Below are positions 23,400-34,400 of a DNA stretch of 64,000 nucleotides, piece by piece. Made by a program: the position numbers and the translations under genes. Location of the stretch: positions 1 to 64,000 of the forward strand of contig JARUPY010000516.1 of NCBI GenBank assembly GCA_029817715.1, given 5' to 3'. Every line of letters begins with the position of its first letter. Position 1 is the stretch's first letter. The notes under the pieces were generated by a model that searched no databases, was not told the origin of the DNA, and was given only the letters and a program-made list of their open reading frames with translations. The DNA comes from Melastoma dodecandrum (Eukaryota; Streptophyta; Magnoliopsida; Myrtales; Melastomataceae).

Positions 23400-24290
23400 G
23401 TCTCGCCTCATATAAAAAAAAATAAACCAAACAAATCTCTTCATAACTTGTGTTATGATTCTCTATACATTTTATACATCTCCCAGATAACCTTTAAACA
23501 AGAACAAAACCCAAAAACTCCAAAACAAAAATCTTTTCCACGTAACTTCTATTACAAACACAAAACGCCCCCAATAAACCAAAACTATCAAACATTCCAC
23601 TCTACAAAAAGATTACAAACCCATCACCTTATATCACAATTCATCCCTTCAAATCACACCCAATAATCATCTAAACTTCATTTCACACCCCTCCATACCC
23701 ACATCCATTTCCTCCCACACAAATCCTTTATCACAAACCCCCACAAAAAACGCCAAACCTCCCCCTTTTTAAAAAAACCCCCCCCCACCAAACCTATCAA
23801 TAAACAACTACACCCCTTCCATTACAACCCCACCATATAACTCCCACCCACACACTCCCAAACCAAAACCACTCATTCCAAAACCCCCCCACTAAAAATA
23901 ACAAAATCCATCACCCCCCACCTATCTTTTTTACCCCCCCCCCCCCTCCCCTCAACCACACCAATTTCCTCCCAAAAATTCCCCCCCCCACCCGCCCTAC
24001 CCTATCCTTTAAACCCCTTTCGTCTACTTCACCCCCCTTTCAAACCCACCCCCCCCATATTTTTCACTTCCCCACACCCCCCCCCCTGTACCCTTCACAT
24101 CCCCTCAATATCTCCTCTCCCCCCCCCCCCTCCCCCACCCTTATCCTAACCCAAAAAATCATCTCACCCCCCCCTCCTCCCACATTAAACCCCTCCCCCC
24201 CCAATCCCAAAAATCCCCTCCCAAAATTCCACCCCCCAAACATCAAAACATCCCCCTCCTCCCTTCATCTATATCCATTAAAAAAAAAAC
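23400..24290. repeat. G-depleted, C/A-rich low-complexity tract
   Basis: For nearly 900 bases the plus strand contains very few G residues and increasingly long C-runs (many of 6-11 bases between 23770 and 24200). No coding or repeat unit is visible. It may be a true homopurine/homopyrimidine-like tract, or a consensus artefact of low-quality long reads. Confidence 0.8.
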
Positions 24291-25604
24291 TCTATACAAA
24301 ACTAAAAAAACAATATCGGCAACAAAAATGTGATGTGTCAAACTCTCACAAATAACACAAACACCTCATTTTTGGTGTGAATTGAGTAATTATCATCCAG
24401 CAACGCACATCACTCATATACATATAACTCAGCTCCCTCAAGTCACTTAGTGTTGCACTAATACAAGTTCGACGTTAGAATTTCTCATGCTGTTGTGTGA
24501 TGAGATGTCTACACGAATCTTCAAAAAGAGATTCCTATGACACTATCTCTATCTTAATACTTTCAATAAATCAAAGTGCTTCTCATAAAAGATTGTAAAG
24601 GGACAAAAAGCAACAAAATTTGTAGCCCTTCCATACCAATTGTTGAAGTTTCACACTCTCCTCATGATAAGGACATCGCTCGATCTCTTTCACAGCGGCC
24701 CCCTGATTCTCTACCCGATTGTCGTTATACTTTCATACAGAACAGCTGTCTTTTATGATCTTTATAACTGAGAGCAGCATCTTTTCTAAATAATCAAAAT
24801 AACATATGGGATCAAACAAGACCACCTAATGATCACTCATGTTAAAACTCAAAGCTTGTGTCGAACCCTGATAGTCAATCATTCAAGCAAATAAAAATTC
24901 ACCAAAGATCCTTGTAAACCATAATACACTTGCCTCTGCACTGACCCTACACGCTGCTCATTGACAAAAACTGCACTACTTGTGAAACACATTGATGCAA
25001 GCAACCCAGTACGATTTGCCCCTTTGAGCCCACAGGTCACCCCCATACGCTCCTATACAGACGCTTCACAACACAATGTGACGGTGTACTCTACTCGCGT
25101 TAGACGCTATCTCTCTGGCTGAAGTACTACATACCATACCATGTAGAGGTCACTGTCACCGGACTGTCACACCGCTCTACTCAAAGTTTGCTCGTTACTG
25201 TTATTTGAGATGGTAAAGCCATAAAGGTAGATATTAGTGGCTAAATGCTTGATTTTTTTTTCGCACTATCTCGTCTAATTATGCTTCCAGCAGTCGGCAC
25301 GTTTTTTTACGTATCACAGTGATTAGTTTTGGTAGTTCTATATCAATATGTGTACTGTGTATCACGTTACTCATTTCGCGCTATAATGATCTTCTAAAAT
25401 GCATAATTTTGGTTAAAGTAATTTCGATTACCCGTTAGTTTAAGGTTAGTCAGCTGTTATACCAAGCCAGGCAGCTTTACTTTACAATATACTTGTTGTT
25501 TGTATTTTGAACAATTAAGATTTGTTCATGACGTCGCTACTTTAAGGCGGCTTCTCATAGGTTGTTTCCCAACAAACGTTAGTTGGTTTCAGTCATTTCG
25601 ATTG
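24291..25604. other. Unrecognised DNA where the 5' part of the 3' LTR should be
   Basis: By comparison with the 5' LTR, about 1.5 kb of LTR sequence should precede 25605. The DNA here shows no similarity to it that I can see, and no gene or element is recognisable. Confidence 0.5.
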
Positions 25605-26372
25605 AGCCTTCAAACCCCAGCGTATTCCTGCTCCTCGCACTACGTCAGTCGCCTGGTTCCCTATGCTCGAGGCCTGTCTCTGACCCCTGACCCCCAAAGG
25701 TATCTCGGGGGCGTGCCTTGCGGGCAACCAGGGCACGCACCCCACTCAACGCGTTCAAGATAACGAAGTATTCGAGGAATTATTTGGATTCTCGAAGATC
25801 AAGACCCTCTGAAGATGGCTTCGCACTCACCGACGTTACGACATCAACAGCTCGTCAGGTTCGCCGAAAACCTATTCTAAAAACGGCATCGTGAGGTATA
25901 AACGTTAACGGGAGCGTTCTATGAAAAGCCAGAAATGGTACAAACACCCGGTTCTCCCTTGAATTTATTTTTTGCTTAGAAATTGTTAAGGGCATTAATC
26001 AATCTATGATTGTCTACATTTTTGCCCTAAATTCAACTTTCAAGAAATATTTTATAAAAACCGACTCACGTAGACATTTTAAGCATTATTGAGCTCGAGA
26101 TCATTTTTTTTACATCAAACAATTTCTTTTTTTCTAAAACCGAGCTCAATAAAATCGGACATTGGCAACACACAATAAAAGCCTCCTTTTTCTTTTGATA
26201 CATGTGATTTAGTAATCTCTAATTCCCGAACCATAACGAATCTCTACAGTTTTTCTAACTTGAACTTAAAATAAGTTAGTGGCGACTCCGACACGTTTTC
26301 ATAATTCGAAGCCTTATCGTCAAGGGAGGATATCCATTTTAGATGGAACCGGAAACGGGATCACCCGCGACA
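25605..26372 (+). repeat. 3' LTR of the Tat/Ogre-like element, truncated at its 5' side
   Basis: It matches 16400-17168, including CGTATTCCTGCTCCTCGCAC, the TATA box and the end CACCCGCGACA. Small indels and scattered substitutions distinguish the copies. Confidence 0.9.
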
Positions 26373-27066
26373 TTTGATCTCATACATTGTGATATTTGGG
26401 GACTTGTTCAACTACTTCTTTACATGACTTTAGGTATTTTCTCACAATTATAGACGATCATACTCGTTTAACTTGGCTTTTCTTGCTGGAACATAAATCT
26501 GAAGTAGGATAACTTCTTATACAATTTTGTAACATGGTTAAAACACAATTTGATGTTTTTGTTAAAGTTGTAAGATCTGATAATGACAAGGAATTTATGT
26601 TACATTCTTTCTTTGAAGACCAAGGAATTATACATCAAAGGTCTTGGGTTGAAACACCACAAATAAATGGAATTGTGGAAAGGAAACATCAACATATTCT
26701 TAATGTTGCTAGAGCATTACTTTTTCAAGCTGGTATGCCTTTACATTTTTGGGGAGAGGCAGTTTTGACAACTATACACATTATTAACAGGCTTTCATCG
26801 CCTTTATTGCTTAATAAAACACCATTTGAGTTGCTTTTTCATAGAAAGCCTGAGTACAGTAATTTGAAGGTGTTTGGCTGCTTATGCTTTGCATCCACAT
26901 TGCAACGTGGTAGGTTAAAATTTGATAAAAGAGGTATCAGGTCTGTGTTTTTGGGATATCAGCCTGAAATCATGGGTTATAAATTGTACGATCTCTCTAA
27001 TCATAAAGTTTTTGTCTCAAGAGATGTTGTTTTCTATAAAGATGCTTTTCCCTTTTTACATGTTTA
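26373..27066 (+). pseudogene. Copia integrase core (continuation after the nested element)
   Basis: Coding resumes with FDLIHCDIWG at 26374. After frame changes at 26430-26530, the open frame 26534-27066 carries the rest of the rve core: RSDNDKEF with an Asp of the D-D-E triad, TPQINGIVERKHQHILNVAR with the Glu, FWGEAVLTTIHIINRLSSPL, and the C-terminal GKEW-like region FGCLCFASTLQ, FLGYQPEIMGYKLYDL, FVSRDVVFYKDAFPF. This is a typical plant Ty1/copia integrase. Earlier stops (for example near 26432) inactivate it. Confidence 0.9.
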
Positions 27067-27094
27067 ATGTGATGCAGATTATTCTGGTTCTTTA

Positions 27095-28414
27095 TTGCCT
27101 TTACCATCTAATGATATTGTTCTTGCATATACTTCTCCTTCTTTAATAGTTCCAGAATTTAATAGTTCAAGGATTTCTTTACGTGATTCTGTTCATGATG
27201 AGCCTGCATATACTCATTCACATGATACAAACAGTTCATTCACATCTGATCATGTAGATGACACAAATACTTCATCTGCATTAAGAAGGAGTAATAGGGA
27301 AAAGACCAAGCAGTCTTATTTGCAGGACTATCATCTATCCTTAGCTCCCTCTCTGCAAGGTCAATCTCATTTTTCTATTCTTCCTTATGTTTCTATTCCT
27401 TATCCTATTCAACACTTCATTTCTTATTACAATTTGTCTCCTTCTTATATGTCTTTTGTTGTTAATCTCATGGTCTAATCTGATCCTAACACATATGGTG
27501 AAGCTGCTCAGTTTGAATATTGGTGTGAGGCTATCAAGGCTGAACTTAATGCTCTGGCTGAAAACAAGACCTGGGAGATAACTCCATTATCATCAGGAAA
27601 GATTCCAATTTGTTGTAAGTGGTTATTCAAGACAAAATATAAGGTAGATGGTACTATAGACAAGTACAAGGCAAGACTTGTTGCAAAAGGGTATACACAA
27701 AAGGAAGGCATTGATTATACAAATGCTTTTAGTCCTGTTGTAAAACATGCCACAATGAGAGTTTTCTTGACTTTAACATCCATGTTTGATTGGTTTTTGT
27801 GTCAAATGGATGTGAATAATGCATTTTTGAATGGCGATTTGATGGAGGAGGTCTATATGGATGTTACCCTTGGTCTAGATGTAGATAATTTGCAGTTTAA
27901 GAGGGAGAAACATCCAGGACGATTGGTTTGTAAACTGCAAAAGTCCTTGTATGGACTTAAACAGGCTTCCAAATAGTGGAACACAAAGTTTATATCCGTC
28001 CTTATTGATTATGGTTTTGCACGGTCAAAATCTGACTATTCTTTGTTTGTGAAAGGGTCTGGACACATTTTTGTTGCTTTATTAGTCTATGTGGATGACA
28101 TAGCCATTGAAGGACCTAAGAAGGAAGAGATAAACAAGGTGAAAGCACATTTAAGCACTGTATTCAAGACAAAAGACTTGGGAGAGTTAAGGTACTTTCT
28201 TGGACTTGAGATAGCTAGGCATCATGAAGGTATTGTGCTGAGTCAAAGAAAGTATGCTCTGGAACTTTTGGAAGAACATAAGTTGTTGTATGTTAAACCT
28301 GCATCTGTTTTAATTTTGCCAAATCATAGGATATCAAGACAGGATGGAGAAGAGTTGAAGGATCCTTCTGGTTACAGGAAATTGGAAGGGAAACTATTAT
28401 ATGACTCTTTCTAG
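27095..28414 (+). pseudogene. Copia reverse transcriptase
   Basis: A serine/threonine-rich linker (27095-27478, with SALRRSNREKTKQSYLQDYH) leads into RVT_2: WCEAIKAELNALAENKTWEI (27521 on), KYKARLVAKGYTQKEGIDYT, MDVNNAFLNGDLMEEVYMD, KLQKSLYGLKQASK with a stop at 27974, then the catalytic LLVYVDDIAIEG (28081-28116) and TKDLGELRYFLGLEIARHH. The YVDD box is intact, but stops at 27476, 27974 and 28412 and a frame change near 27750 break the protein. Confidence 0.9.
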
Positions 28415-29040
28415 GCTAGATATCATGTATGCTGTTCAAGTTCTAACACAATTTATGTCAAAGCCTGCTTCAGTTCATTATCATCAGCTGCGCAAGTGCT
28501 GAAGTATATTAAGAAGGAGCCTGACAAATGTGTGTTTTTAGCTTTAAAAAGGCAAATAACTTGACTGCATATTGTGATAGTGATTGGGCAAGTTGTCCGG
28601 ACACTAGGAAGTCATTATCCGGGTACTGTGTATTTCTAGGAAATTCCATAGTCTCATGGAAGACAAAGAAACAACCTATTGTAGCTAGGAGTTTTGCTGA
28701 GGCTGAGTATAGAGCGGTTGGTGTGGTTACTTGTGATTAACTTTGGCTATTGCAATTATTGAAAGAGTGCAAAATTGAAGTGAAGTAGTCAACTGTGATG
28801 TATTGTGATAATCAATCTGCTGTGTATATGGTTAAAAACCATGTTTTTCATGAGATGACCAAATATATAGAGATTGATTGTCATTTTGTCCGACAAAAGT
28901 TGCAGGAAGGTATCATACAGTTGCAGTTTATGCCTTCCAACTTACAGATTGCTGATATATTCACCAAAGGATTCAATGTATCAAGATGCAATTGGTTAGT
29001 GGACAAGTTTTTGCACGAAGAATCTCTATTCACGACTTGA
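28415..29040 (+). pseudogene. Copia RNase H domain
   Basis: It follows the RT with DIMYAVQVLTQFMSKP, then at 28528-28740 [20 protein letters not shown] and [17 protein letters not shown] (catalytic D and E positions present). After a stop at 28738-28740 it continues as STVMYCDNQSAVYMVKN, and as MPSNLQIADIFTKGF, ending SLFTT and a TGA at 29038-29040. Several stops make it non-functional. Confidence 0.9.
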
Positions 29041-29047
29041 GGGGGAG
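29039..29047 (+). other. Polypurine tract
   Basis: GAGGGGGAG immediately upstream of the 3' LTR, as expected for plus-strand priming. Confidence 0.85.
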
Positions 29048-29347
29048 TGTAAAGATACACTGAAGCAGTCAAGTGTGCAAGAGACTAAGAAGCAAAGTGA
29101 AGAAGAGATTAAATAATATAGTTTAACTATTGTATAAGATCAGTTGGTATAGTTATAATGAGGACTGGGCTTTGTCTTGTGATAGCCCAGGCCCACTATA
29201 TACATTTGGGAGAAACAATAAATGAAAGAGGAAGGAGACGATCGTCTCCCTTGGGAATTCTATTTCAATTGTTTTCTGTTGTTGCTGTCAACTGGCAGTT
29301 ATGGATATCGATCATGGCTGCCACTTGCTTCCTCCATGACTTCTAAG
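29048..29347 (+). repeat. 3' LTR of the copia element
   Basis: 300 bp starting TGTAAAGATACACTGAAGCA, aligned with 12620-12923. It is followed by the second half of the interrupted reading frame. Confidence 0.9.
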
Positions 29348-29460
29348 ATGTGCGTGAAGATCTTACATTAGTCATTCAGTCCGTGACACACTCAAACACC
29401 ATCCTTCAAAGCTTACTTGATGAGCTGTGGAAGTCGGACATGTGGGAGGATGAGCCATGA
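29348..29460 (+). pseudogene. 3' part of the reading frame split by the copia element
   Basis: The frame continues that of 12371-12619: REDLTLVIQSVTHSNTIL, QSLLDELWKSDMWEDEP, stop. See the left part for the reasoning; the family is not recognised. Confidence 0.45.
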
Positions 29461-29535
29461 TTGTTGTTTATGGTTGTTGTTGAAATGCTTTTGTTAATTA
29501 TATGTATTTGTCAAACTTGATTCAAGGAGGAAAAT

Positions 29536-29767
29536 TGTAGAAAAAACGTTGAGGGGCAAAAACCAGACTATCATACGTTCACAGCTAAAAGCTGTAAAAA
29601 AGAGAAATTACAAACGTTAAGAAGAAAAATGTTTCTACACCTAAAGCTTGAAAAATAAAAATCTGCTAAAATATCTTTAACTAAGAGATTTATTTGATTA
29701 ACTCAAACTTATTCAAACTAACCTATTAGAAAAATAAACCAATCTCTAAGAACCTTAACGGCTGACA
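29536..29767 (-). repeat. LTR of a minus-strand copia fragment
   Basis: On the minus strand the segment begins TGTCAGCCGTTAAGG just after a purine-rich AAGGAGGAT tract and ends TTTTTTCTACA, giving TG...CA ends over 232 bp. Its position directly 3' of a copia RNase H end marks it as a 3' LTR. Confidence 0.7.
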
Positions 29768-30165
29768 ATCCTCCTTAAGATTGTTTAAGAAACACTCCAA
29801 GTTTTTGTCTCAAATACTGGATTTGATCTTTCGGTGGAGGCTTGGTTAGAATATCTACGACACGATCTCCAAAAGGACAATACTCAAGCTTAACTTCACC
29901 ATTCTTCACCGCTTCTCGAATCGCATGATACTTGATCGAAATATATTTTGTCCTTCCATGTTGAACTGGAATTTTGAGCTATCGCAATAGCAGACTTGTT
30001 GTCCTCAAGCACTTTTCTCAACCAAATCACATGATTACTGGTCGCGCAGCTGAAATATACTTGATCTCGACGGAGGATTGAGCTACAACTTCTTGTTTTT
30101 TTTTTTAATTTCAAGTAAATACTCCACTTCCAAACGAGAACGTAAAGCCTGACATGCATTTCGAG
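29768..30165 (-). pseudogene. Copia RNase H C-terminal fragment
   Basis: Read on the minus strand: HVIWLRKVLEDNKSAIAIAQ, then TWKDKIYFDQVSCDSR (family HGRTKHI-DIKYH-IR), then in other frames GEVKLEYCPFGDRVVDILTK near 29900-29820. This is the end of the copia RNase H, directly followed by the LTR at 29767-29536. Upstream parts (RT, integrase) are absent, so it is a 5'-truncated remnant with frameshifts. Confidence 0.75.
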
Positions 30166-30179
30166 TCCTCATGTGATTT

Positions 30180-31010
30180 TCTGCTTATATTTCCCAATTT
30201 TACGGGAAAATTATATTTGACCGAGTCCACATTTTAATGCATTTAATGCCTACAAATACGCCTATATATACCCATCAACCTTACTTCATTCATAGCCTAA
30301 GAGTCATAATGATGACAACAATGATGAAAGAGTTTGGTAATTAGAATGAGTATAATCACGTAAAAGTAGCTCTGACAATGGATGACTAAACGAAGGACTG
30401 CTCCAACCAGAGGGCATTTGACTCATCACTTTACAAAGAGGTGTGTATGAACATACAAGGCCCATTGGAGGGCATGATGTAGAATAACACCTTCCTTAGG
30501 TGGGTATCCCTTAGACAATCACATCTATTGAAAGGGGAGCGCCATATCAAAGGGTGCACGCCCTTAGAGCAGTTACAATAGACGCCCCTGGCCACCAAGA
30601 CGACTCTTTGTAATAATTGTAATGTATAGTAAACCTCCACTACCCTCTATATAAGATGATTGTAAAAAGGGCAGACCCCATATTTAGTGTAATTGGGAAT
30701 GCTTGATAATACATTCGATGTCCTTCACCTAAATACGTTTTAAGCTTCTGTTATGCATAAAGAGGGTGTGTTGTGTCCCCTACACCTTGGCCTACAAATA
30801 TTCTCCATTCATACTGTAAAAGAGCATCCCAATTTCATATGTTCATCAAAGTGATATTAGATTTCCAGTACGTGGCTTTAGATTCGCCGTAAAGTTTCAT
30901 GATAGTCCGTTGTTACGACACCTGGTGTTAGTTTTGGTAAAGCGACTTTAGCTTCGTTGTTTGAAACGCAACGTTAGATTCGATAAAAGAAATGTTAAAT
31001 TTTGGGTTCG
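30180..31010. other. No gene; LTR- or promoter-like sequence
   Basis: Two TATA-like motifs (CCTATATATACCC near 30273 and TATATAAG at 30648-30655) with downstream leader-like DNA suggest LTR fragments, but no paired repeat was found in the window. Confidence 0.35.
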
Positions 31011-31019
31011 AACTATCCT

Positions 31020-31545
31020 AAACAAAATGAACTCCTAGTACGAATTTTTTCGAAAGGAACGAACTACCTATACGAACTTTCTTGAAAGAAACAAACTTAG
31101 GGTACAAATTTTCTTGAACGAAAAGAACTTAGAGTACAAACTTTTCAGAACGAAACAAACTTGGAGTATAAACTTTCCTAAATCGAACGAACTTGGAGTA
31201 CAAACTTTCCTGAACGGAATGAACTTCCTATACGAACTTTCCAAAACCGAGCGAACTTCTAATACGAACTTTCTTGAACGAAAGAAACTTATAATACGAA
31301 CTTTCCAGAATGAAACGAAGTTGTGGTATGATCTGAACGGAACGAACTTGTGATATGAATTTTCCTGAACGGAACGAATTGTGGTATGAACTTTTTAAAA
31401 TGGAACAAACTATCGATACGAACTTCCCGAAACGAAGCGAACTTTGTAAATAACAAATCACCATGAAATCATTAAAGAAAAGTTCATATTATTACCTTCT
31501 GATACAAACTTTTATGAACGGAACGAACTTTTAATACTCTAAAAA
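31020..31545. repeat. Minisatellite, about 33-bp unit, about 15 degenerate copies
   Basis: Units of the type ACGAACTTGGAGTACAAACT and TTCCTGAACGGA recur from 31020 to 31545. The period is close to 33 bases, so an 11-residue repeat shows in translation on both strands. Copy-to-copy drift and stops argue against a protein. Confidence 0.85.
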
Positions 31546-32955
31546 AAATAATAATTGACATATGCATGTTAGGTATGCAATTTGTCATTATTTATTTATT
31601 GAGGATGCAAATTTAATTACAAAATATTAAAAATATATAACTAATTTGTGCGTTATTAGGAGGACCATATGTTAATCAAAGGAGATAAAATTATATCGAG
31701 TGAACCGACTCAATATAGCATTTGCAACAATTAAAGCTTGAGACATATGCGATCTTTTCCTACTTTACATATAATTATTTGGAATTTAAGTGAAATGAAA
31801 ATCAACTTTTTAATTAACATAGAAAAAACTTGTAGCCATTATCGGTCGATCGTTGTTTTGCGATCGTCCGAATAAAAAAAAATTAAAAAAAAAATGAAGT
31901 ATAAAAAGAAAAAAAAACCATGCTTTGTATTTTAACGTGACCCACAACTTATATGTTTTGTTAATGGCATCATTGGTCATTTTTGGGATTCCCTTGTTCA
32001 GGTGATTGGGGGGTTTCTATGGGCTCTTTTCTGTCTTTTAATCTTTTTCATTTTGCGTCTGGCGGGGGTGTGAACCCTCGACCTTTAATTATGATACCAC
32101 TGCTGTACCGCAGTCAACGCTAACTGTCTTAAAAGTTCGAACTTATAGGAGAAAGCGTGACATAATATATATTTTCATTTTCAACAGAAAGTAGGTCATG
32201 ATTTGAAAATGTGTTTTCTCAAAGGATTTGGTCTATCTCGATTAAAAAATGTGATTGCAATGCTGCCACTTATTTAGTATTATTATGTTTCGTAATTTCA
32301 ATCCCTTTTTAAAAATCACATGTTGTTTCGTCTTCATAAATAGATGACGTGCAAAATGATTTTGTGTATAATATAATTTATTATGGGTAAATGTGTGTCG
32401 TCTTGTAAGAGGAGATTTGTGTCAATTTAACGTTAGTTATGAAAATATCTCGTGAAATGAGGTAAGAAAAATATCTCTTACTTCAAAATTTGCCAAATAA
32501 TGCCATGAAATTGAAGTAAGAAACAATTATTATACTTCTTAAAGCGGTCAAATTTGAGAACTCTAATTTCCTTAATGCAAATATAGTCTTTGTTTTGTGT
32601 TTTTTTAAGTATGACGACGTTGGTTTTGACAAATCTGATTTCCTTAATAGAGTAAATTGGAGAAAATCAGTTTTGGCAAATCCAATTTTCTTGAAGCCTG
32701 ATGAAATTGGATTTACAAATACCGACTTAGTGAAAATCAGAGTTACCAAATCCGACTTCTTTAAAAGAGATTTGTATTTCGTTTGAGGACATTATTTAAT
32801 GAATTTTAAAATTACTTTTTTATTCGTAGAGTACTTTTACGACTAACATTAAATTGGAATTCTTCGCAAAAGTTCATGGCATGCAACAAAATCCCTTCTT
32901 AGTGGCAGATTTTAATACTAATAATGAGGAAGAGGCTAACGTCCAAACGTCTGGA
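31546..32955. other. AT-rich region with weak internal repeats
   Basis: No gene is seen. Within 32600-32770, degenerate copies of a CAAATC(T/C)GATTTCCTTAA-like segment recur three or four times on alternating 30- to 60-bp spacing. It ends at the left terminus of the large inverted-repeat element. Confidence 0.4.
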
Positions 32956-33545
32956 CACTACAGATGTTTACTAATTTTTTGGTACTGTTTCATGTATTTT
33001 TACGAAACACTGCCAATAATTTAGTATATTAGGGAATTTTTTTCGTAAATAGCCGATACGTTTCGTACTCTCTTCGTACATTTATACATGCCTTTACTAA
33101 ATGTACTAAATCTGAACAATGTAATTTTAGTAATGTATGAAACAAAGTAATTTGTTCATAAATAGGCCGATAGGCTTCATAATTTCATCGTACATTTGTA
33201 CGGGCTTTATTAAATTTATTAATGGGTTTGAAAAAATGTACTAAATAAGAACAGTGATTTTTGTTGTAATTTACGAAACATTGTAATTGCTTCGTAATGA
33301 CCAATGGGCTTAGTATTTTCTTTGTACATTTAAACGGGCTTTAACTAAATTTCATTAATGGGCTCCAGCTAATGTACTAAATTTAACCAATAAATTTTTA
33401 GTAATTTACTAAAATAATTAGTAATCTACGAAAGATTGGTCTCGTGGCTAGTTAAAATGTACAAAGTTAGTACGTGAGTTACTAAAATATTTCATAATTT
33501 TGTAAGAAAATGTTTCTTACTTTACTAATCAAAACAGTGTTTTTC
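32956..33545 (+). repeat. Left terminal inverted repeat with about 130-bp sub-repeats
   Basis: Three to four copies of a unit containing TTAGTAATTTACGAAAC, CTTCGTAAATAGGCCGAT and TTTCATCGTACATTTGTACG follow each other. The whole block matches the reverse complement of 42980-43574 unit by unit. Confidence 0.8.
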
Positions 33546-34400
33546 TAGCTAGCTCCGAACCTATATGTCAGGTAGGGTGATCAGGTTCCGGACGTGGAAT
33601 CGAGAACCTACCCTATATAACTCGGTTCCTTAATTTTAGAACCTAGAACCTACCATGTGAATTAAAGAACCACCAATAACCTAACTTGCTAGTTCCGATG
33701 CTGGTTTCAGTACTGGTTCCGATTCTTCCATACAAAATTATCTTACCTAAAAAAGTGTGGAGAGCTATCACCCTTTTCTACCATTCTCAATCTATACCCT
33801 TCACGACCTCTCACTCCTCTATATGTCTATCAGGAAATAAGGGCAATCAACATCAAGATCATTGCTTTGGATTAACAAGAAGATGGGGAAAGACAAGAGG
33901 ACAGGGTTACCCACTTTGCACACATCGATCTTTCTTGTTGAATTCTTTTTATCATTATCCTTACTCCTCACATATAATAATTAACTAGACAGGGAGAGGA
34001 AGGGGAACTAAATAATGGACACCTCACCCTTTTATTAAATCCACCTCACGAACCTCCTCTCCATTACATCCGGATCACCCAAAAAACAAAAACAAATATA
34101 ATTAAAGATAAGGTGCGGTGGGAATGGGATGAGAAAATGGTGAATGTGTTTGTTTTTTTAATTTGTGACAAAAGTGTTTTAAATTTCAACAATATATTTA
34201 AATTTAAATATATATTAAAAATATATTATGCTAGGTTTTAGTTTCTCCAGCTTGGTTTTGAGGCGATAACCTAGAATGGTACTTGATATGGTCGGTTCTG
34301 AAAAATTTAGAATCTTAAACCTACCGATTTATTTGAAAAAATATACGTTATGGTACCAGTTCCAACGAGCTCTTGGTTTTACCCGGACCTAATGTTACGC
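33546..34400. repeat. GGTTCC-rich repetitive segment, possible non-autonomous hAT remnant
   Basis: Both ends carry GGTTCC/GAACCTACC-type sequence (TCAGGTTCCGGACG near 33570; AACCTACCGATT near 34318; CCCGGACCTAATG near 34381) in roughly inverted arrangement. This recalls small hAT elements with GGTTC-rich subterminal repeats. Ends and duplication were not resolved. Confidence 0.35.

Larger units (their letters stand above)
14904..26372 (+). mobile_element. Tat/Ogre-like LTR retrotransposon, non-autonomous, nested in the copia element
   Basis: It starts TGTCATAACCC and ends CACCCGCGACA. A perfect 5-bp duplication TTTGA flanks it (14899-14903 and 26373-26377), and copia coding resumes immediately after. 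The 5' LTR is 2265 bp; the 3' LTR retains only its last 768 bp. A Tat/Ogre-type primer site follows the 5' LTR. Internally there is a DUF7745-like gag region, a coiled coil, then an antisense NPH3-family gene copy, an unassigned reading frame, a short tandem duplication, and a G-poor low-complexity tract. I find no protease, RT, RNase H or integrase of its own, so it would have needed a helper. Comparing the shared 768 bp by eye suggests LTR divergence of a few percent. Confidence 0.85.
12620..29347 (+). mobile_element. Ty1/copia LTR retrotransposon, host of a nested LTR element
   Basis: Two directly repeated LTRs (12620-12923 and 29048-29347) begin TGTAAAGATAC. They flank a PBS, gag, protease, integrase, RT and RNase H in the Ty1/copia order (integrase before RT). 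Subtracting the nested element at 14904-26372 leaves about 5.26 kb, the usual size of a plant copia element. The flanking five bases are AAGTG on the left and ATGTG on the right, a target duplication with one mismatch. All reading frames are broken, so the copy is inactive. Confidence 0.9.

Noticed and set aside
24064..24246. Glycine-rich protein on the minus strand
   Set aside because: A by-product of the C-run tract; low complexity only.
30640..30760. Pararetrovirus-type promoter and leader (TATATAAG)
   Set aside because: Only a TATA box and a vague leader resemblance; no viral coding sequence is present in the region.
32956..32962. Firm assignment of the large element to CACTA from its CACTACA end
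   Set aside because: The right end reads differently, no 3-bp duplication is evident, and the inverted repeats are far longer than usual for CACTA.
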